A stretch of 64,000 nt of DNA. Source: Coccinella septempunctata (Eukaryota > Arthropoda > Insecta > Coleoptera > Coccinellidae). A model generated the notes under the pieces. The model searched no databases, was not told the DNA's origin, and saw only the letters and a list, made by a program, of their open reading frames with translations. A program made the position numbers and the translations under genes. Where the stretch lies: positions 16,500,001-16,564,000 of the forward strand of contig NC_058190.1 in assembly GCF_907165205.1 (NCBI RefSeq), read 5' to 3'. Positions 1-11,230 of this stretch are shown piece by piece (the first letter of the stretch is position 1; each line of letters begins with the position of its first letter).

Positions 1-340
1 TCTCGATTCTTTTTTGAATTCTCATGAATTTCAACAGAAAAACTACGGTTATACAAATTAAAATACACACAATGAAACAATATCAATGTCAAATGTCATA
101 AATCTACTGAACCATAGACAAGTGGTCTGTTAGAATATTCTAGTATATACTTGTTATTGAGCTGTGCAGCTACGTCATGATCTTGGAAAATGCTTCCTTC
201 CCCCTGCATTGTCATACTTGAATTCATTTTTACCTAGTTCTTTATGACATGTAAAGGACTTATTCATTGGGTATCTAGGTTGAAGTTGAAATTTTCTTTA
301 ATGTTTACAAACGTTTCGGCGCATCCGCCTTCTTCAGTGT
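1..340. other. Unassigned flanking sequence
   Basis: No coding frame or repeat boundary is recognised here. At about 300-340 the - strand reads a CTGAAGAAGG...CCGAAACGTTTG block, a composition often seen at retroelement ends, including Penelope-like elements. It lies next to the possible Penelope fragment at 361-590. Confidence 0.3.
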
Positions 341-360
341 AAATATAATTTAAAAAGACA

Positions 361-590
361 TCACAATATCGTCCGGAAGATGAAGTTGTTTTTTAGTTTC
401 TCATATTTGTCGGTGAGATATCCGCAATCGTATACAATATGATCTGTTTTCAGCTTTAAAAATGTTGGGCATAATCTATACTGTTTGCACTTAAGCAGGA
501 ATATTCTTCTGGTTTTTGCTTTAGCAAGCTTGTCTATTAACTTTTGTGTGTTAAATGAATGATACGATAAATGCCTTAAGCTAAGGAAGA
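361..590 (-). pseudogene. Possible Penelope-like element N-terminal fragment
   Basis: The - strand has an open stretch of about 75 codons ending in TGA near 359. It contains a KLIDKLAKAKTRRIFLL-like block followed by C-K-x-YRLCPTFLKLK. A basic helix followed by a 'fLxxCxxxxLxPxFL' block resembles the N-terminal region of Penelope-like reverse transcriptases. No reverse transcriptase or GIY-YIG domain is present, so at best this is a short relic. It lies only about 40-80 bases upstream of the ADAMTSL exon. Family assignment is an inference from a short motif; it could be another retroelement. Confidence 0.35.
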
Positions 591-623
591 CATAGAAAGG
601 GGCTTATATATCTACCGGTTTTC

Positions 624-984
624 ATGGTAAATACGATTATTATGAAAAAACTACTGATAATTTTTTTGCAGTTGGTGTCATATCAACCCAATGTTGAACT
701 AAAGTATGGATACCTCTTACCGAACGACATCGAAAAACAGATAGCACCACCATCAACGAGGGTACTAAATCGTTTTGCACGACCTCACGATGAAGAAAAG
801 ATCGTACCTCATTCAATACTTCAGCCGAATTCTCACAATAAAGAATTGGACGGCTCCTTACATTCCAGTCAACAAGATGAGCCAAAATCATTGACCAACT
901 ATCATCATAGACAGAGGAGAGTGAGAAAAAGGTTTTCGTGGAAAATCAATGGTATATCAGCGTGTTCCAAATCATGCGGTGGAG
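624..984 (+). CDS. ADAMTS-like protein, exon 1 (basic processing site, start of TSR1)
   Basis: This is the first recognised exon of a secreted ADAMTS-like matrix protein. It ends in GGAG|GTGAGT at 984/985 in phase 1. The ATG at 624 follows an in-frame stop (582-584) and gives MVNTIIMKKLLIIFLQLVS, a plausible though short signal peptide. However, 661-671 is a strong acceptor (T-run then GCAG), so the exon could instead begin at 672 in the same frame, with an upstream start exon outside the window. Residues around 100 carry a basic cluster (RQRR, then RVRKR) that fits furin processing. The end of the exon opens the first thrombospondin type-1 repeat (W...CSKSCGGG). The protein has no metalloprotease domain in view. 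Join to exon 2 restores C-G-G-G-I-Q-T-T-V-V-S-C. Confidence 0.8.
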
Positions 985-1380
985 GTGAGTTTAGAACTCA
1001 TTTTGTAATAATTGAAGTAGTAACTTCAACGGGTTACTTGAAGAAATTAAAAGTTTCTGAATTGTTGACACAAACCAAAAAAACATCAGTTTGCTACTAT
1101 ATTACTTCAACTGCCTTATTTCAACAGCAGTTCCTCGTTTTTGGTGCTGAAATTTTTTCATTATTTTACTAACCACTTGCTGGAACCCATTTCAGATATG
1201 TGTCAAACTGCGCCGAATGTACCAACCAAACTTTTCGAAATGACCTAATAGTTGGGGAGCCGAAGAGGGAACATACCTGAGACCCTGTAGAGTACCTCTA
1301 CCAAAAATTAGACATTTATATAAGGGGAATTGTCTAGGACTGCCTGTCAGAATAGTAAAAAAAACGATCATTGTACATAA
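985..1380. other. Start of intron 1, no gene seen
   Basis: The canonical donor GTGAGT is at 985-990. The rest up to the foldback element at 1381 has no frame or repeat that I recognise. Confidence 0.5.
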
Positions 1381-2498
1381 TCGAGCGTGTCAGATTAAGA
1401 TATATGTGGTTAATTACATGTTGAAAAGTATATATTCTCTTAATCTGACAATTTTTAAGCGTTGCAAAAAAAAAGTCACGTGTTCATTCTCGAGCGCGGT
1501 GGCGTTTTTCTTATTTTGAAGCTAATGATTCAAGAATAACGGAAAAAATATAATCTGACAGTTTTAGCAAGCCGAAACATGTATTTGTGACCATAAAGGT
1601 CACAAAAATCAGTTTTTTTGAATTATCTCCTTCCCTGGGCTTGAAATCTTTTTCGCATTCATTATGAAAGTTGTAGAGCCTAACATTTTCTACAAGTTTC
1701 ACCCAAAGCAATTTTTTCTACGTTCAAACGTTTGTGAGATATATGGCGATTAATGCGAGGTGTTTAGCGATACATGCTGAAGCGAAAATTCACTCGTTGG
1801 AAAATAGTACATTCTAAGGTTCAGTCACAGACAACACTAAAATTTCCGTGACTAATTTCCAAATTGTCATCATAGAAATACCTTGTCTTTTTGACAATTG
1901 GATGAATGTAGATTAGACTGGGATTCTACATTGACCTTGCCATTTCGCATGTGAGGCTAAGCTTCTCGCCCTTATCGCCCTCCAACTCGAGAACGGTTAA
2001 GAGTATATAAAACTGCTTCAGACAAAAGTTATGTAGAATTTTATTATCTACAACTTTTATAATGAAAACAAAAACGATTAGACGTACAGACAGGGAAATA
2101 TTCGAAAAAAATTTTTTATCATCTTCAAAGTGTCAGATTAAGAAAACCCCTCTGATTAGTGTCAGATTAATGGGTTAACACGTTTACAACACCGAGAAAA
2201 ACCATCTGTATGAAAATCTGACACGCTCGAGTATGTTCAAGTAACGATTATTTTTTACATTTTCAAAGGACCGATGTGACCTTGCGTCACGTCCAAATTG
2301 TGGTCCCTTGAAAAGTAGCTTCCTTTGGGTCCAATTAACATATCCTCTAAAAATCTGACACGCTGGAAAAAAAAAACTTTTTTCACCATTTTCAACCCTT
2401 CCGTACGGCCAGACCCACCGCTCAAACTGTCAGATAAGCATGAATTCATTATCAGAGACACGTAGGGCATATACAGTATCTTAATCTGACACGCTCGA
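1381..2498. mobile_element. Foldback/MITE-like element with TCGAGCGTGTCAGATTA ends
   Basis: The two ends carry a perfect 22-bp inverted repeat (1381-1402 and 2477-2498) that begins TCGAGCGTGTCAGATTAAG. The same core GTCAGATTA or its complement recurs inside (about 1440, 1555, 2128, 2160, 2217-2234, 2348, 2430). The copy at 2217-2234 includes the full end and could be the right end of a shorter nested copy. No transposase frame is visible, so this is non-autonomous. The TSD is unclear and the superfamily is not assigned. Confidence 0.6.
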
Positions 2499-2510
2499 GT
2501 ATCTATCTCA

Positions 2511-2912
2511 CTATCTCACGAACCAACTAGAGTTTTCACGGATATCACAGGTCACACCTCTATCTCTAAGGTTGACTACATTCTGACTAGTGCAGGGTGC
2601 AATAATTGTACTTTAGACGTTTTCGAAGCTCATATTAGCGATCACAGAGCTCTTTCTTTGGAGTTGTCCCTGGATGTTAATAATGAAAATGAAACTGACA
2701 GCAAAAGGAGGTTAGTTAGAAATCTTAGTAAGCAAAATCTTGATAACTTTGTTTTTGCTATTTCCACCTGTAATTTTCAAGATGAATGCTCGGAAACGTT
2801 AGTCGGAATTATACGGGATCAGTCGAACTCTGTTGCCCACAAATGTGGAGTTCTAGCAGGGCTCAGAAGGTTAAAGGCTGGATTACCCCTGAGATTATCT
2901 CTGCTAAAAAAG
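2511..2912 (+). mobile_element. LINE A, 5' piece: end of APE-type endonuclease domain
   Basis: An open frame to 2915 ends the apurinic-type endonuclease of a non-LTR retrotransposon. It contains TRVFTDI, SKVDYI and ISDHRALSLEL, matching the family's SxxDxI and SDHxxL blocks. A second frame then gives WITPEIISAKKD, the usual linker after the endonuclease. The element is interrupted at about 2913 by jockey LINE B; its reverse transcriptase resumes at 5764. It is 5'-truncated. Confidence 0.7.
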
Positions 2913-2921
2913 ACTTAGCCA

Positions 2922-3146
2922 ATGTCCCAACAAAATCATCACGAACAAACAAGAACTTTCCAGAATTATACACAACCCAGGAAAAGCTATGCAGATGCGG
3001 TCAACAACAACAGGGAGCAACTAGGAAATATCAACGACACCATGAATCATTTTCTTGAGGAATTCAAAGCTATGTTCCAGCAAATAATCCAACAAAACAG
3101 TATGATAATGAATATATTGACAACGCTCATAAATAAAATTCAATAA
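2922..3146 (+). pseudogene. LINE B ORF1 (gag-like) C-terminal fragment
   Basis: Seventy-four codons ending in TAA immediately before the endonuclease frame. The peptide is polar and Q/N-rich and contains RKSYADAV, the motif that jockey ORF1 proteins carry near the C-terminus, followed by a short amphipathic helix. The zinc knuckles are missing because of 5' truncation. Identity rests mainly on position and the SYADAV-like motif. Confidence 0.55.
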
Positions 3147-4155
3147 CATAATAAAAGTTTCAGAATGGAATGCCAATGGCCTTCTACAACATAAGAATGA
3201 AGTAGAAATTTTCCTTCATAATAACTCGATAGATGTCTTACTGGTGAGTGAAACACATTTTACTGAAAAATCGTACTTCAACATACCACAGTACAAAACT
3301 TACACCACCAACCAACCAGACAAAACAGCCCATGCAGGTACTGCAATTGTGATAAAAAACACCATAAAACATGAAGAACTGCCACTACACTACCATGAAG
3401 TACGAAAAATAATTTCTACAAGCCACAACAATAAGAGTACAATCGTTATCTTATAATCTCACAATTGCAGCAGTCTACTGTCCGCCACGACACAGCATCA
3501 AAAAAGAACAATTTGATGACTTCTTTTCTACGTTGGACTCTAAATTTATAGTAGGTGGAGACTTCAACAGCAAACATACCACATATGGCTCCCGGTTGAC
3601 AACTCCAAAAGGAAGGCAACTAGTAAGTCTTGCAGAACAAAAAGGCTATTCCTTCTTATCGACAGGGTCACCCACTTATTGGCCAACCGACCCAAAGAAA
3701 ATTCCTGACCTTCTGGATTTATTTGTTACTAATGGCATTTCTTCAACAAACATGGATGTAAAATCTAGTTTTGACCTGTCTTCAGATCACTCACCAATAA
3801 TAGCGACATTTAGCAGCTTTATTATCTACAGAAAACACACCACCAGACAACACAATAGAAAAACAGATTGGGATAAGTATCGAACAAAAATTGAAGACGA
3901 TTTACCTCGGGGAATAAGTCTCAAAACTAAGAAAGACATAGAAGAAGCTCTAAGCACATTCAACAACGTGATTACTAAAGCTGTTGAGGAGGCAACTCCA
4001 ACAATGGCCCAGCCAAATAAAATCTACCACATCCCAACAGAAATCAAAGAACTTATAGCGCACAAAAGAAGAGCAAGAGCAATATGGCATTCAACACATT
4101 CTCCAGTTGACAAGAACAACCTGAACTGAGTGACCAACCGACTGAAGGCTTAAAT

Positions 4156-5638
4156 TAATGAGACAAAAAAAGCATTCTTCTATGAATATGTTTCGAACCT
4201 GAACAGATTTGACAACTCCATTTGGAGACCAATAAAAAACCGCAAGAGGCCAATAATACACATTCCACCCTTACGTAACCAGTCAGATTCCAACTGGGCC
4301 AGAAGTGATGGAGAAAAAGCTGGACTTTTTGCAGACCATCTAGCCAAGGTATTTACTTCAAACAGCAATACTATGGACAGCGAAATCGACAGAGAACTAC
4401 AGAAAACATCTGATAGAACAAGATTCATTAGACCTTTCAAATACTGCGAAGTAAAATCTGAAATTAACCACCTAAACGTAAAAAAAGCTTCTGGAGTGGA
4501 TAAAATCAGTCCAAAAATGATCAAAGAGCTACCAGAAAGAGGAATTGCCCAACTCATGATTATATTCAACGCCATCATCAAGCAAAGCTACTGGCCAGAA
4601 CACTTCAAAGCTGCGGAAATAATCATGATTCTAAAACCAGGAAAAGACCCAAACTGTGTTACCTCTTACTGTCCAATCAGCTTGCTACCTGTTGTCTCGA
4701 AAATTCTCGAAAAACTGGTCCTTCGAAGAATAAAGAATGGCCCAAATACAGAAGAGTGGATTCCACTTCATCAGTTTGGCTTCCGGTCAGAGCATTCGAC
4801 AGTGCAGCAAGTCCACAGAGTCACTCAAGAGGTGAATAAAGCACTTGAAGAAAAGAAATACTGTATATCAGTGTTTTTGGATGTCAGCCAAGCTTTTGAT
4901 AAAGTTTGGCATCCTGGCTTGCTATTCAAAATAAAAAAGCTCCTACCATCAACCTACTTCAATCTACTACAATCCTATATTACTGAAAGGAAATTCAGGG
5001 TCAAAGTAAAAGACAACATCACATACTATCTCCCTATAACATCCGGAGTTCCGCAAGGAAGTGTCCTGGGCCCTCTATTGTACTTGTTATACACAGCCGA
5101 CCTACCAACACACAGAGAAACAACAACTGGTACATTCGCTGATGATACCGCTATATTAGCAAGCCATGAAGATCCAAATATAGCTTCTCAAATGCTTCAG
5201 AACCACCTCCTAGAAATTCAAAAATGGTCCAACAAGTGGAGAATAAAAATCAATGAGACAAAATCAGTACAAGTTAATTTCTCTCTTCGCAAGGAACAAT
5301 GTTCTAGGATACAATTCAATAATATCCAGCTACCGGAATCCACATCTACAAAATACCTGGGCATGCATCTTGACAAACGACTCACCTGGAAAGAACATAT
5401 AACCAAGAAAAGAAAACAAGTCGACTTAAAAGTCAAGGAGCTTTATTGGCTAATTGGTAAAAAATCAAAATTATCTCTGAAAAACAAACTCCTCATATAC
5501 AAAACCATCCAGGACAGAAGTTGCAGACATCACGCAAAACTCGAAAGCCATCCTAACGCCCTAATCCGACCACTGACCGAACCCCCAGATACCAGACGAC
5601 TGAAGAGAAACTGGCCAGCAGATCTGAAGGATGCCTGA
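4156..5638 (+). pseudogene. LINE B reverse transcriptase
   Basis: Reverse transcriptase of the jockey element. Blocks in order are KASGVDKISPKMIKELP, SYCPISLLP (usual NYRPISLLP altered), HQFGFRSEHST, the catalytic FLDVSQAFDKVWH, GVPQGSVLGPLLY and the catalytic FADDTA. Both aspartate blocks are intact. The C-terminal thumb is cut short: after LLIYKTIQ the normal connection region is missing and the frame joins a distal segment (HHAKLESHPN...), showing an internal deletion near 5520. The frame is open from about 4156, just after the two stops that break the link to the endonuclease. Confidence 0.85.
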
Positions 5639-5763
5639 GGACTTATCTGTATAAGACCTCATAACGCCACTTAGGAGCCTACAGCTCTGAACCAGCAAAC
5701 AGGCCCATAGAATGAATACATTCTGATTACTTGTATACGTACTATAATAATAAAAAAAAAAAC

Positions 5764-7590
5764 TAATGCTCCTTGTTGACGGCAAGACTTCCTCGGATCC
5801 CAAAATTTTGGCGGAGATTTTTGCCGGCTATTTCACCACCATTGCTGAGTCTTCTCTTCACAGCTACTATAAAGGGTTGTTATCGTCATCATGTACCACG
5901 TCGTGCATGCAAGATAACAATTTCTTCTTCCATCCGGTTCTTGAACATGAAGTGACTGATGTTTTGAGATCAATTAAAAGCAATAAGAGTTCAGGAGTTG
6001 ATTTCATCTCTGGCCGAATTTTGAAGTTGATATCCAGCAAAATTAGCGCACATATCGCTCATATTGTCAATTTATCGATCAGCACTGTTGTGTTTTCTCG
6101 GTCTCTTAAGAAAGCTTTTATAATTCCAATCCACAAGAAGGACGATCCACAAGAAATATCTAATTACCGGCCCATTGCTATCTTGAGTACCATTTCCAAA
6201 GTGATTGAGAGAATAACTCTTAGTAGAATGATGAAGTTCCTTGATAAATTTCAAATATTAGATGATTTCCAGCATGGCTTCAGGTCAGGACGTTCAACTC
6301 AAACCGGCGCATTGCGTTTTACTGAATTTGTGTATAAATGTTTGGACAATGGCTCTTATGTTGCTGCTCTATTATTCGACTTGTCAAGAGCTTTTGATAC
6401 TCTCGCTCATCAGTTCATACTCAGTAAGTTGTATAATTTGGGATTCAGGGGTGTCTTTCTGGATTGGCTTCGGAGCTATCTTATGAGTAGGGTCGCATCT
6501 GTTGAAATTGATGATTCTTTCTCAAGTTAACATAACATGAACTCGGGAGTTCCCCAAGGCTCTGTACTTGGGCCACTTTTATTCCTACTCTTCATCAATG
6601 ATCTGCCACAAAACTTGATGAAATTATTTATCACTCTAGCATATAGTGAGGACTCACTGATCAAGTTGATTCGAATGGTTTTGTTTGCCGACAACACCAC
6701 CATAGCGATTTCTGCTCGAACTTTAGAGGAATTGCAAATACTATGCGAACAAATTATAAAAAGCTTTGCTGAGTGGTGTCGGATGAACCGAATCATAATG
6801 AATGTAAAAAAACAGAATGTGTCATCTTCACTCTGTCTGTAGATCAAGAAGTCACATTCATTCCCCGTTACTTGGATACCATTATTCCACCCAAAAGCTC
6901 AACCAAGTTCCTTGGTGTCTATATCGACAAATACTCAAGATGGGATGTACATATTAATGAAGTTTGCAAAAAGCTCAACAACTCCTACTACGCTCTGTAC
7001 AGAATAAAGGGTATACTTCCTCTGAGTTCTGTCATCAATGTCTATTATTCTCTGGTGTACAGTCATTTGTCCAACAATATCTTACTTCGGGGTAATGCTT
7101 CAGACATTCAAAGAGTTTTCATCATTCAGAAGAGAATTCTTCGAATGATTTTTGATCAAAGTCGTCGTTCTTCCTGCCGACCTCTTTTTACTGAACACGG
7201 TATACTCACTGTTGCATCTATATTTATATTGAAATGCCTAGTTTACATCAAAGAGAATGAGAATGATGTCATCAAATTTTCTAGTTTCCATTCACACGAA
7301 ACAAGGAGTAGAGGAAAATTGTTCATTCCTCTACATAAGACTGCACGATTTGAAATGTCTCCGCTATACTAATGTATTAAGTTGTTCAACCATCTCCCTC
7401 AACATATACAATGTCTTCAATTGTGCAGATTCAAGAAAGTAATCAAATATCTTTTATTAAAAGAATGTTTCTACTTTGTTAATGAATATTTGAATTATAA
7501 GTTTGTTAATCACATAGTTGTATAAATATTGAATATTGTATGGCTTTTCTTTGACTTATCCTATGTTATGTCTTAAAGGATCAATCAAAT
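5764..7590 (+). mobile_element. LINE A, 3' piece: reverse transcriptase and 3' end
   Basis: LINE A resumes after the LINE B A-tail. Reading frames at 5766-6530, 6537-6842 and 6773-7372 give one reverse transcriptase broken by an in-frame TAA at 6528-6530 and a frameshift near 6800. Blocks visible are SSGVDFISGRILK, NYRPIAILST, HGFRSGRST, LLFDLSRAFDTLAH and GVPQGSVLGPLLF. The catalytic box reads FADN instead of FADD, so the second aspartate is lost. The 3' end near 7590 abuts the Dong-like copy A. Confidence 0.8.
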
Positions 7591-7596
7591 TATAAT

Positions 7597-9925
7597 ATTA
7601 TTATGACTTTAGCCTTGCTGCTTTCGCACTCCTGTCCAGAAGAAAATTCACTTATCCCAGATATCTCAGATATCAAAAGGATTAAGCTCTGTTGGGGCCC
7701 TTTCCAGGTATTCGGGCTCGTGGTGGTGGTTGGGTCCAGGTCGCTCCTCGGCTCCCTGCTGTAGGTTGGATTCCTGCTCCACCCGCACTTCCTGTCGGAG
7801 CAGACGGTGTTGTTCTGCCTTCCCCATGTAGTTGCGTTCAGTTCTCGCCGTTCCGAGCAGTACCGCCTTCTGCATGACTTTATAAATATTTTCGTCCAAC
7901 TGAAGTTTCTTCAAGTTCTCTAGTAGTTTCTTCGGTATGAGGCCTGTAGATGAAATGACAATAGGGATGGTCTTGATATCTTTCAGCTTCCACTGTCTTC
8001 TGGTTTGTTCCTCGAGATCTCTGTATTTTGAAATTTTTTCAATGTGCCTATCTAGAAGATTGTTATTATTTTTAATTGCCACGTCGATGAATAGTGCTGT
8101 GTCCTCATCCTTATTGAGCAATATGAGGTCTGGTCTATTGTGGGTTATTTTCCGGTCTGTGAGAACCGTGCGATCCCAGTAGAGCTTGTGATGTTGATTT
8201 TCAACACATTTTTTTCGAAGTTAGAAGTTGGTGTTTTAGTTCCAATTCTTGGTGAAGAATCTTTGCAACAGCATCATGTCTATTTTTGTACTCCGTTCCT
8301 GCGAACTTCTGACATCCCCCGGTGATGTGCTGGATAATTTCATGTGTCGCACAGCGATAACGACAGCTATCGTCCTCCACTGAGGCATCCTTGGCGATGT
8401 ATTTCATGTAATTTCTTTTTGGAATCACCTGATCCTGGATGGCGAGCATGAAGCCCTCTGTCTCAGGAAACAACCTTCCGGAAGTCAACCATTAGTTCGA
8501 CGCAGATATGTCGACGTAATCATGGTTGACCTCGTTCTGGTGCCTTCCATGCAAAGGTTTTCCAATCAGTTTCTGCATTTTACTTTTTGCAGAGAGTTCG
8601 ACGGTTTCACAGTGATCCTGTTGTAGCTTTAACGGTGTAGAACTATCAGCAACACAAACTACTCGATGGAGTTCTGACGAAGCTGCCTTGCTCAAAAAAT
8701 ATTTTCGAAATCCTTCAATTTCCTGGGACATACGGTTGGACAAATCAACAATTCCTCTACCCCAAGATGTCGTGGCAGCTCTGTCCGTTCTATTGAGCTT
8801 TTGGGGTGATGTTTATTGTGATTAGTCAGCATCGTCCTTATTTTTCTCTGTAAAGCTGCTAAATCGGTGGTCGTCCAAGAGATAATACCAAATGAATAGC
8901 TCAGCGCCGAGCAAGCGTAGGTGTTAATCGCTTTTATCAGATTCTTGCTGTTAAGACCACTTCTCATTATCCTTCTCAATCTTCGGGTGAACTCCTCCGT
9001 TAATTCTTTCTTCATCTGGATCTGATTGATTTTTCTTGCCTGTTTTATGCTTAGATACTTGTATGTGTATCCTTCCTTTATTGCTTCAATTTCTGCACCT
9101 CCCTTGAGTTTTAACGTACCATCTTCTATTTTCCCTCTCGTTATATTTAGCAGTCGACATGTTTCTAGTCCAAACTTCATTTTGATGTCTTCCAAGAATC
9201 GTTCCACCATTTTCAGCATCAGTTGCATTTGTTTTTTGGTAGATGCGAAGAGTTTCAAATCGTCCATGTGAAGGAGATGATTCAGTTTCATCATAGTTCT
9301 ACTGCCGCTCTTGATGGAAAATCCTTAGTCCATAGAATTCAATCTATGAGACAAGAGATTCAGGGCCATGCAGAACCACAGAGGGCTCAGCGAGTCTCCT
9401 CGGAAAATTTCGCGTATTATTGGAATAGGTCCTGTTGTAATGGAGCAATCTGCTGCTTTCATTTGAAGTCTAGTACGCCAGGTTGACATGGAGTTTTTCA
9501 GAACTTAACAATATTGGGATCCACCTTGTAAATCTTCAAGATCGTCTAGAGCCATTCGGGAGGTATAGAATCGAATGCTTTTTTGTAGCCTATGTACGCA
9601 GCGTTAAGATTCCTCCGCTTGGAGAACGCTTGATTGCATATAACTGAATCTATTATTAGTTGTTCTTTGCACCCTCGGCTGTCTTTGGTGCATCCTTCCT
9701 GTTGCATGGCGTTGATGTTATTTCTTTCGCAATGGTTGTGAATTCGGTTTGAAATGCACGTTGTGATTAATTTGTACATCGTTGGAAGACATGTGATTGG
9801 TCGGTACTTGGATGGGTCTTCTGTATTCCTTTGGTCTTTGGGTAACAGGAATGTTGTGCCATGTGTAAGGAATACTGGCATTCTTTCATGATTTTCAATG
9901 ATATCATTTATTATTATTATGATGT
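7597..9925 (-). mobile_element. R2/Dong-like LINE, copy A (restriction-like endonuclease type)
   Basis: A 5'-truncated, multiply frameshifted non-LTR element on the - strand. From 5' to 3' it shows reverse transcriptase blocks (YRPITCLPT, YIGYKKAFDS, HMDD in place of YMDD). Then comes a zinc knuckle C-x3-C-x7-H-x4-C (CRYRCATHEIIQHITGGC, about 8350) and a restriction-like endonuclease block RPDLILLNKDED...FIDVAI...KYRDLE near 8000-8130. The knuckle plus RPD...D endonuclease identifies the R2/R4/Dong group rather than APE-type LINEs. Both ends are bordered by TAA-rich DNA (7597-7605 and 9906-9920). It is related to copies at 12550-14255 and 49062-50560. Confidence 0.8.
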
Positions 9926-10704
9926 ACACCCGACGATTTTTTTTTACATCTTTGAGACCCTGCAGACTCTCTCCCTACCGCTGAAGGTGCATACATCATA
10001 GAACCTTTTTTTCTTTCTACCATGTAATCTTCAGAATCCACTAGTTCTCCACGATGCTCGAGTAAATCCTGATTTAGCATCGTCGGCTCCCCAACTATGA
10101 AGGATGCCCTTGTGTAATCTGATGATTTTGTGTGACGAATGAAAAGCAAATGTGATTTCAGTTCGAGTTTCTAGAATTATTTGGTTTCCGCATTGGTATA
10201 AGAATCAATTTTTATTCCATACAGTAAATATGGTGCACTTATATGAATTTGTCATGTTTCCATAGCTAGATAAGTTGGAGAGACCACTCAGGAACTCTAG
10301 ACGTTGAAGAGTATGCAGGTTCGAGCCCGAAATGAAAAAGAATTTTAGGTCGAAGCGGGAGGCAACCACGGATCGTAGATATAGGTTACTAAAAAAGTCT
10401 CACGTATAAATACTGACAATCTTAAATTATCGTTTTGGTACAGTTTTTGCCCAAAATAAGTACGTATCTCATCAAATATGGCGATCCATTGAATTTTTCA
10501 CATAGCATGTAAGGTACATGTTAGGAACAATGTACCTATGTGTACCGAACATGTAATATTGCAGTTTCGTTACATTATACGTAAGGCGGACATAAAGCCC
10601 TCTTTGGACAGTTAACGGATATATCGTGTACGGAACTTTGCTTTGTAACACGGAACGTTGCAATATGTTTGATACGTTGATGTTATGCAATTCTGTTTGC
10701 TGGG
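9926..10704 (-). repeat. Unclassified repeat X (inverted partner of element Y)
   Basis: From about 10110 to 10704 this region matches the reverse complement of 15902-16600, with many substitutions. It ends in GTTTGCTGGG (10695-10704), the complement of the CCCAGCAAAC start of element Y. The apparent frame at 10472-10690 is shared by both repeats and is not a convincing protein. The far end is cut by Dong-like copy A, so the element is incomplete. The superfamily is not recognised. Confidence 0.6.
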
Positions 10705-10838
10705 TAATACTTGCACCTACTACCAGATTTCATTAGCAACTTGTACCTGCTAATAAGCATTAATTGTAAGGAAAAAAAATAATTGATATTTGCAATTATT
10801 TTCAAACCATGTTCAAATGTTGGTAACATTTTTTTCAG

Positions 10839-11230
10839 GAATCCAAACAACTGTAGTAAGTTGCGTACGAGAACTCACCCAAACCCCTGTACCAGACAGA
10901 AGGTGCGCACACTTAGAGAAACCAAATTCAAACCCAATCAGATGCAACATCCAAGACTGTCCTCCACGATGGAGCGGTTCTTGGAGTTCGTGCAGTGTTT
11001 CATGTGGATCCGGTATTCAACAATATGTCAGTCAGTGCAAACAAGAACTGAATACTAGAAGAGAGGTGATAGTTGACGATGTTCAGTGTTCTGGTAGACC
11101 CAGACCTCTATTGAAAACCAAGTCTTGCACTCAGGTTGATTGCGATTTGATCAACAATGAAGTTCCAAAAAATAAAAACTTCAAAAGCAACCAGATAGAA
11201 AGAGATTGGTTAGTTGGTGATTGGTCAACT
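10839..11230 (+). CDS. ADAMTS-like protein, exon 2 (rest of TSR1, TSR2, start of TSR3)
   Basis: The acceptor is TTTTTTCAG at 10830-10838. The exon enters in phase 1 and exits in phase 0 at ACT|GTGAGT (11230/11231). It completes TSR1 (IQTTVVSC...RCAHLE...CNIQDC). It then encodes TSR2 from PRWSGSWSSCSVSCGSG to KSCTQVDC, and begins TSR3 (DWLVGDWST). The W-x2-W spacing, CSVSCGSG and six cysteines per repeat are those of ADAMTS-type TSRs. The next exon supplies the cysteine that must follow WST, which supports the join. The protein would act outside the cell, binding matrix components. Confidence 0.92.

Larger units (their letters stand above)
2913..5763 (+). mobile_element. LINE B, jockey-clade retrotransposon nested in LINE A
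   Basis: A jockey-type element sits between the two halves of LINE A and ends in an A-run at about 5747-5763. It contains the tail of ORF1 (2922-3146, ending NKIQ*), the endonuclease (about 3150-4126) and the reverse transcriptase (to 5638). The endonuclease opens with SEWNANGLLQHKNEVEIF, holds LLVSETHF and GGDFNSKHTTYGSRL, and is split by a +1 frameshift near 3450. Two stops follow at about 4127-4155. It is 5'-truncated, so it is a dead copy. Confidence 0.85.

Noticed and set aside
7692..7877. + strand frames rich in P/A/G at 7692-7877 and 49069-49341
   Set aside because: Antisense of the Dong-like 3' coding region (RQEVRVEQESNLQQG). They are present only where that element is and have no own features.
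10472..10690. Frame with LQRSVL.SKVPYTIYPL.VQR seen again at 15920-16010
   Set aside because: The similarity comes from the X/Y DNA repeat, continues into non-coding sequence and lacks a family signature. In the second place it is fused to LINE C codons only because of the insertion.
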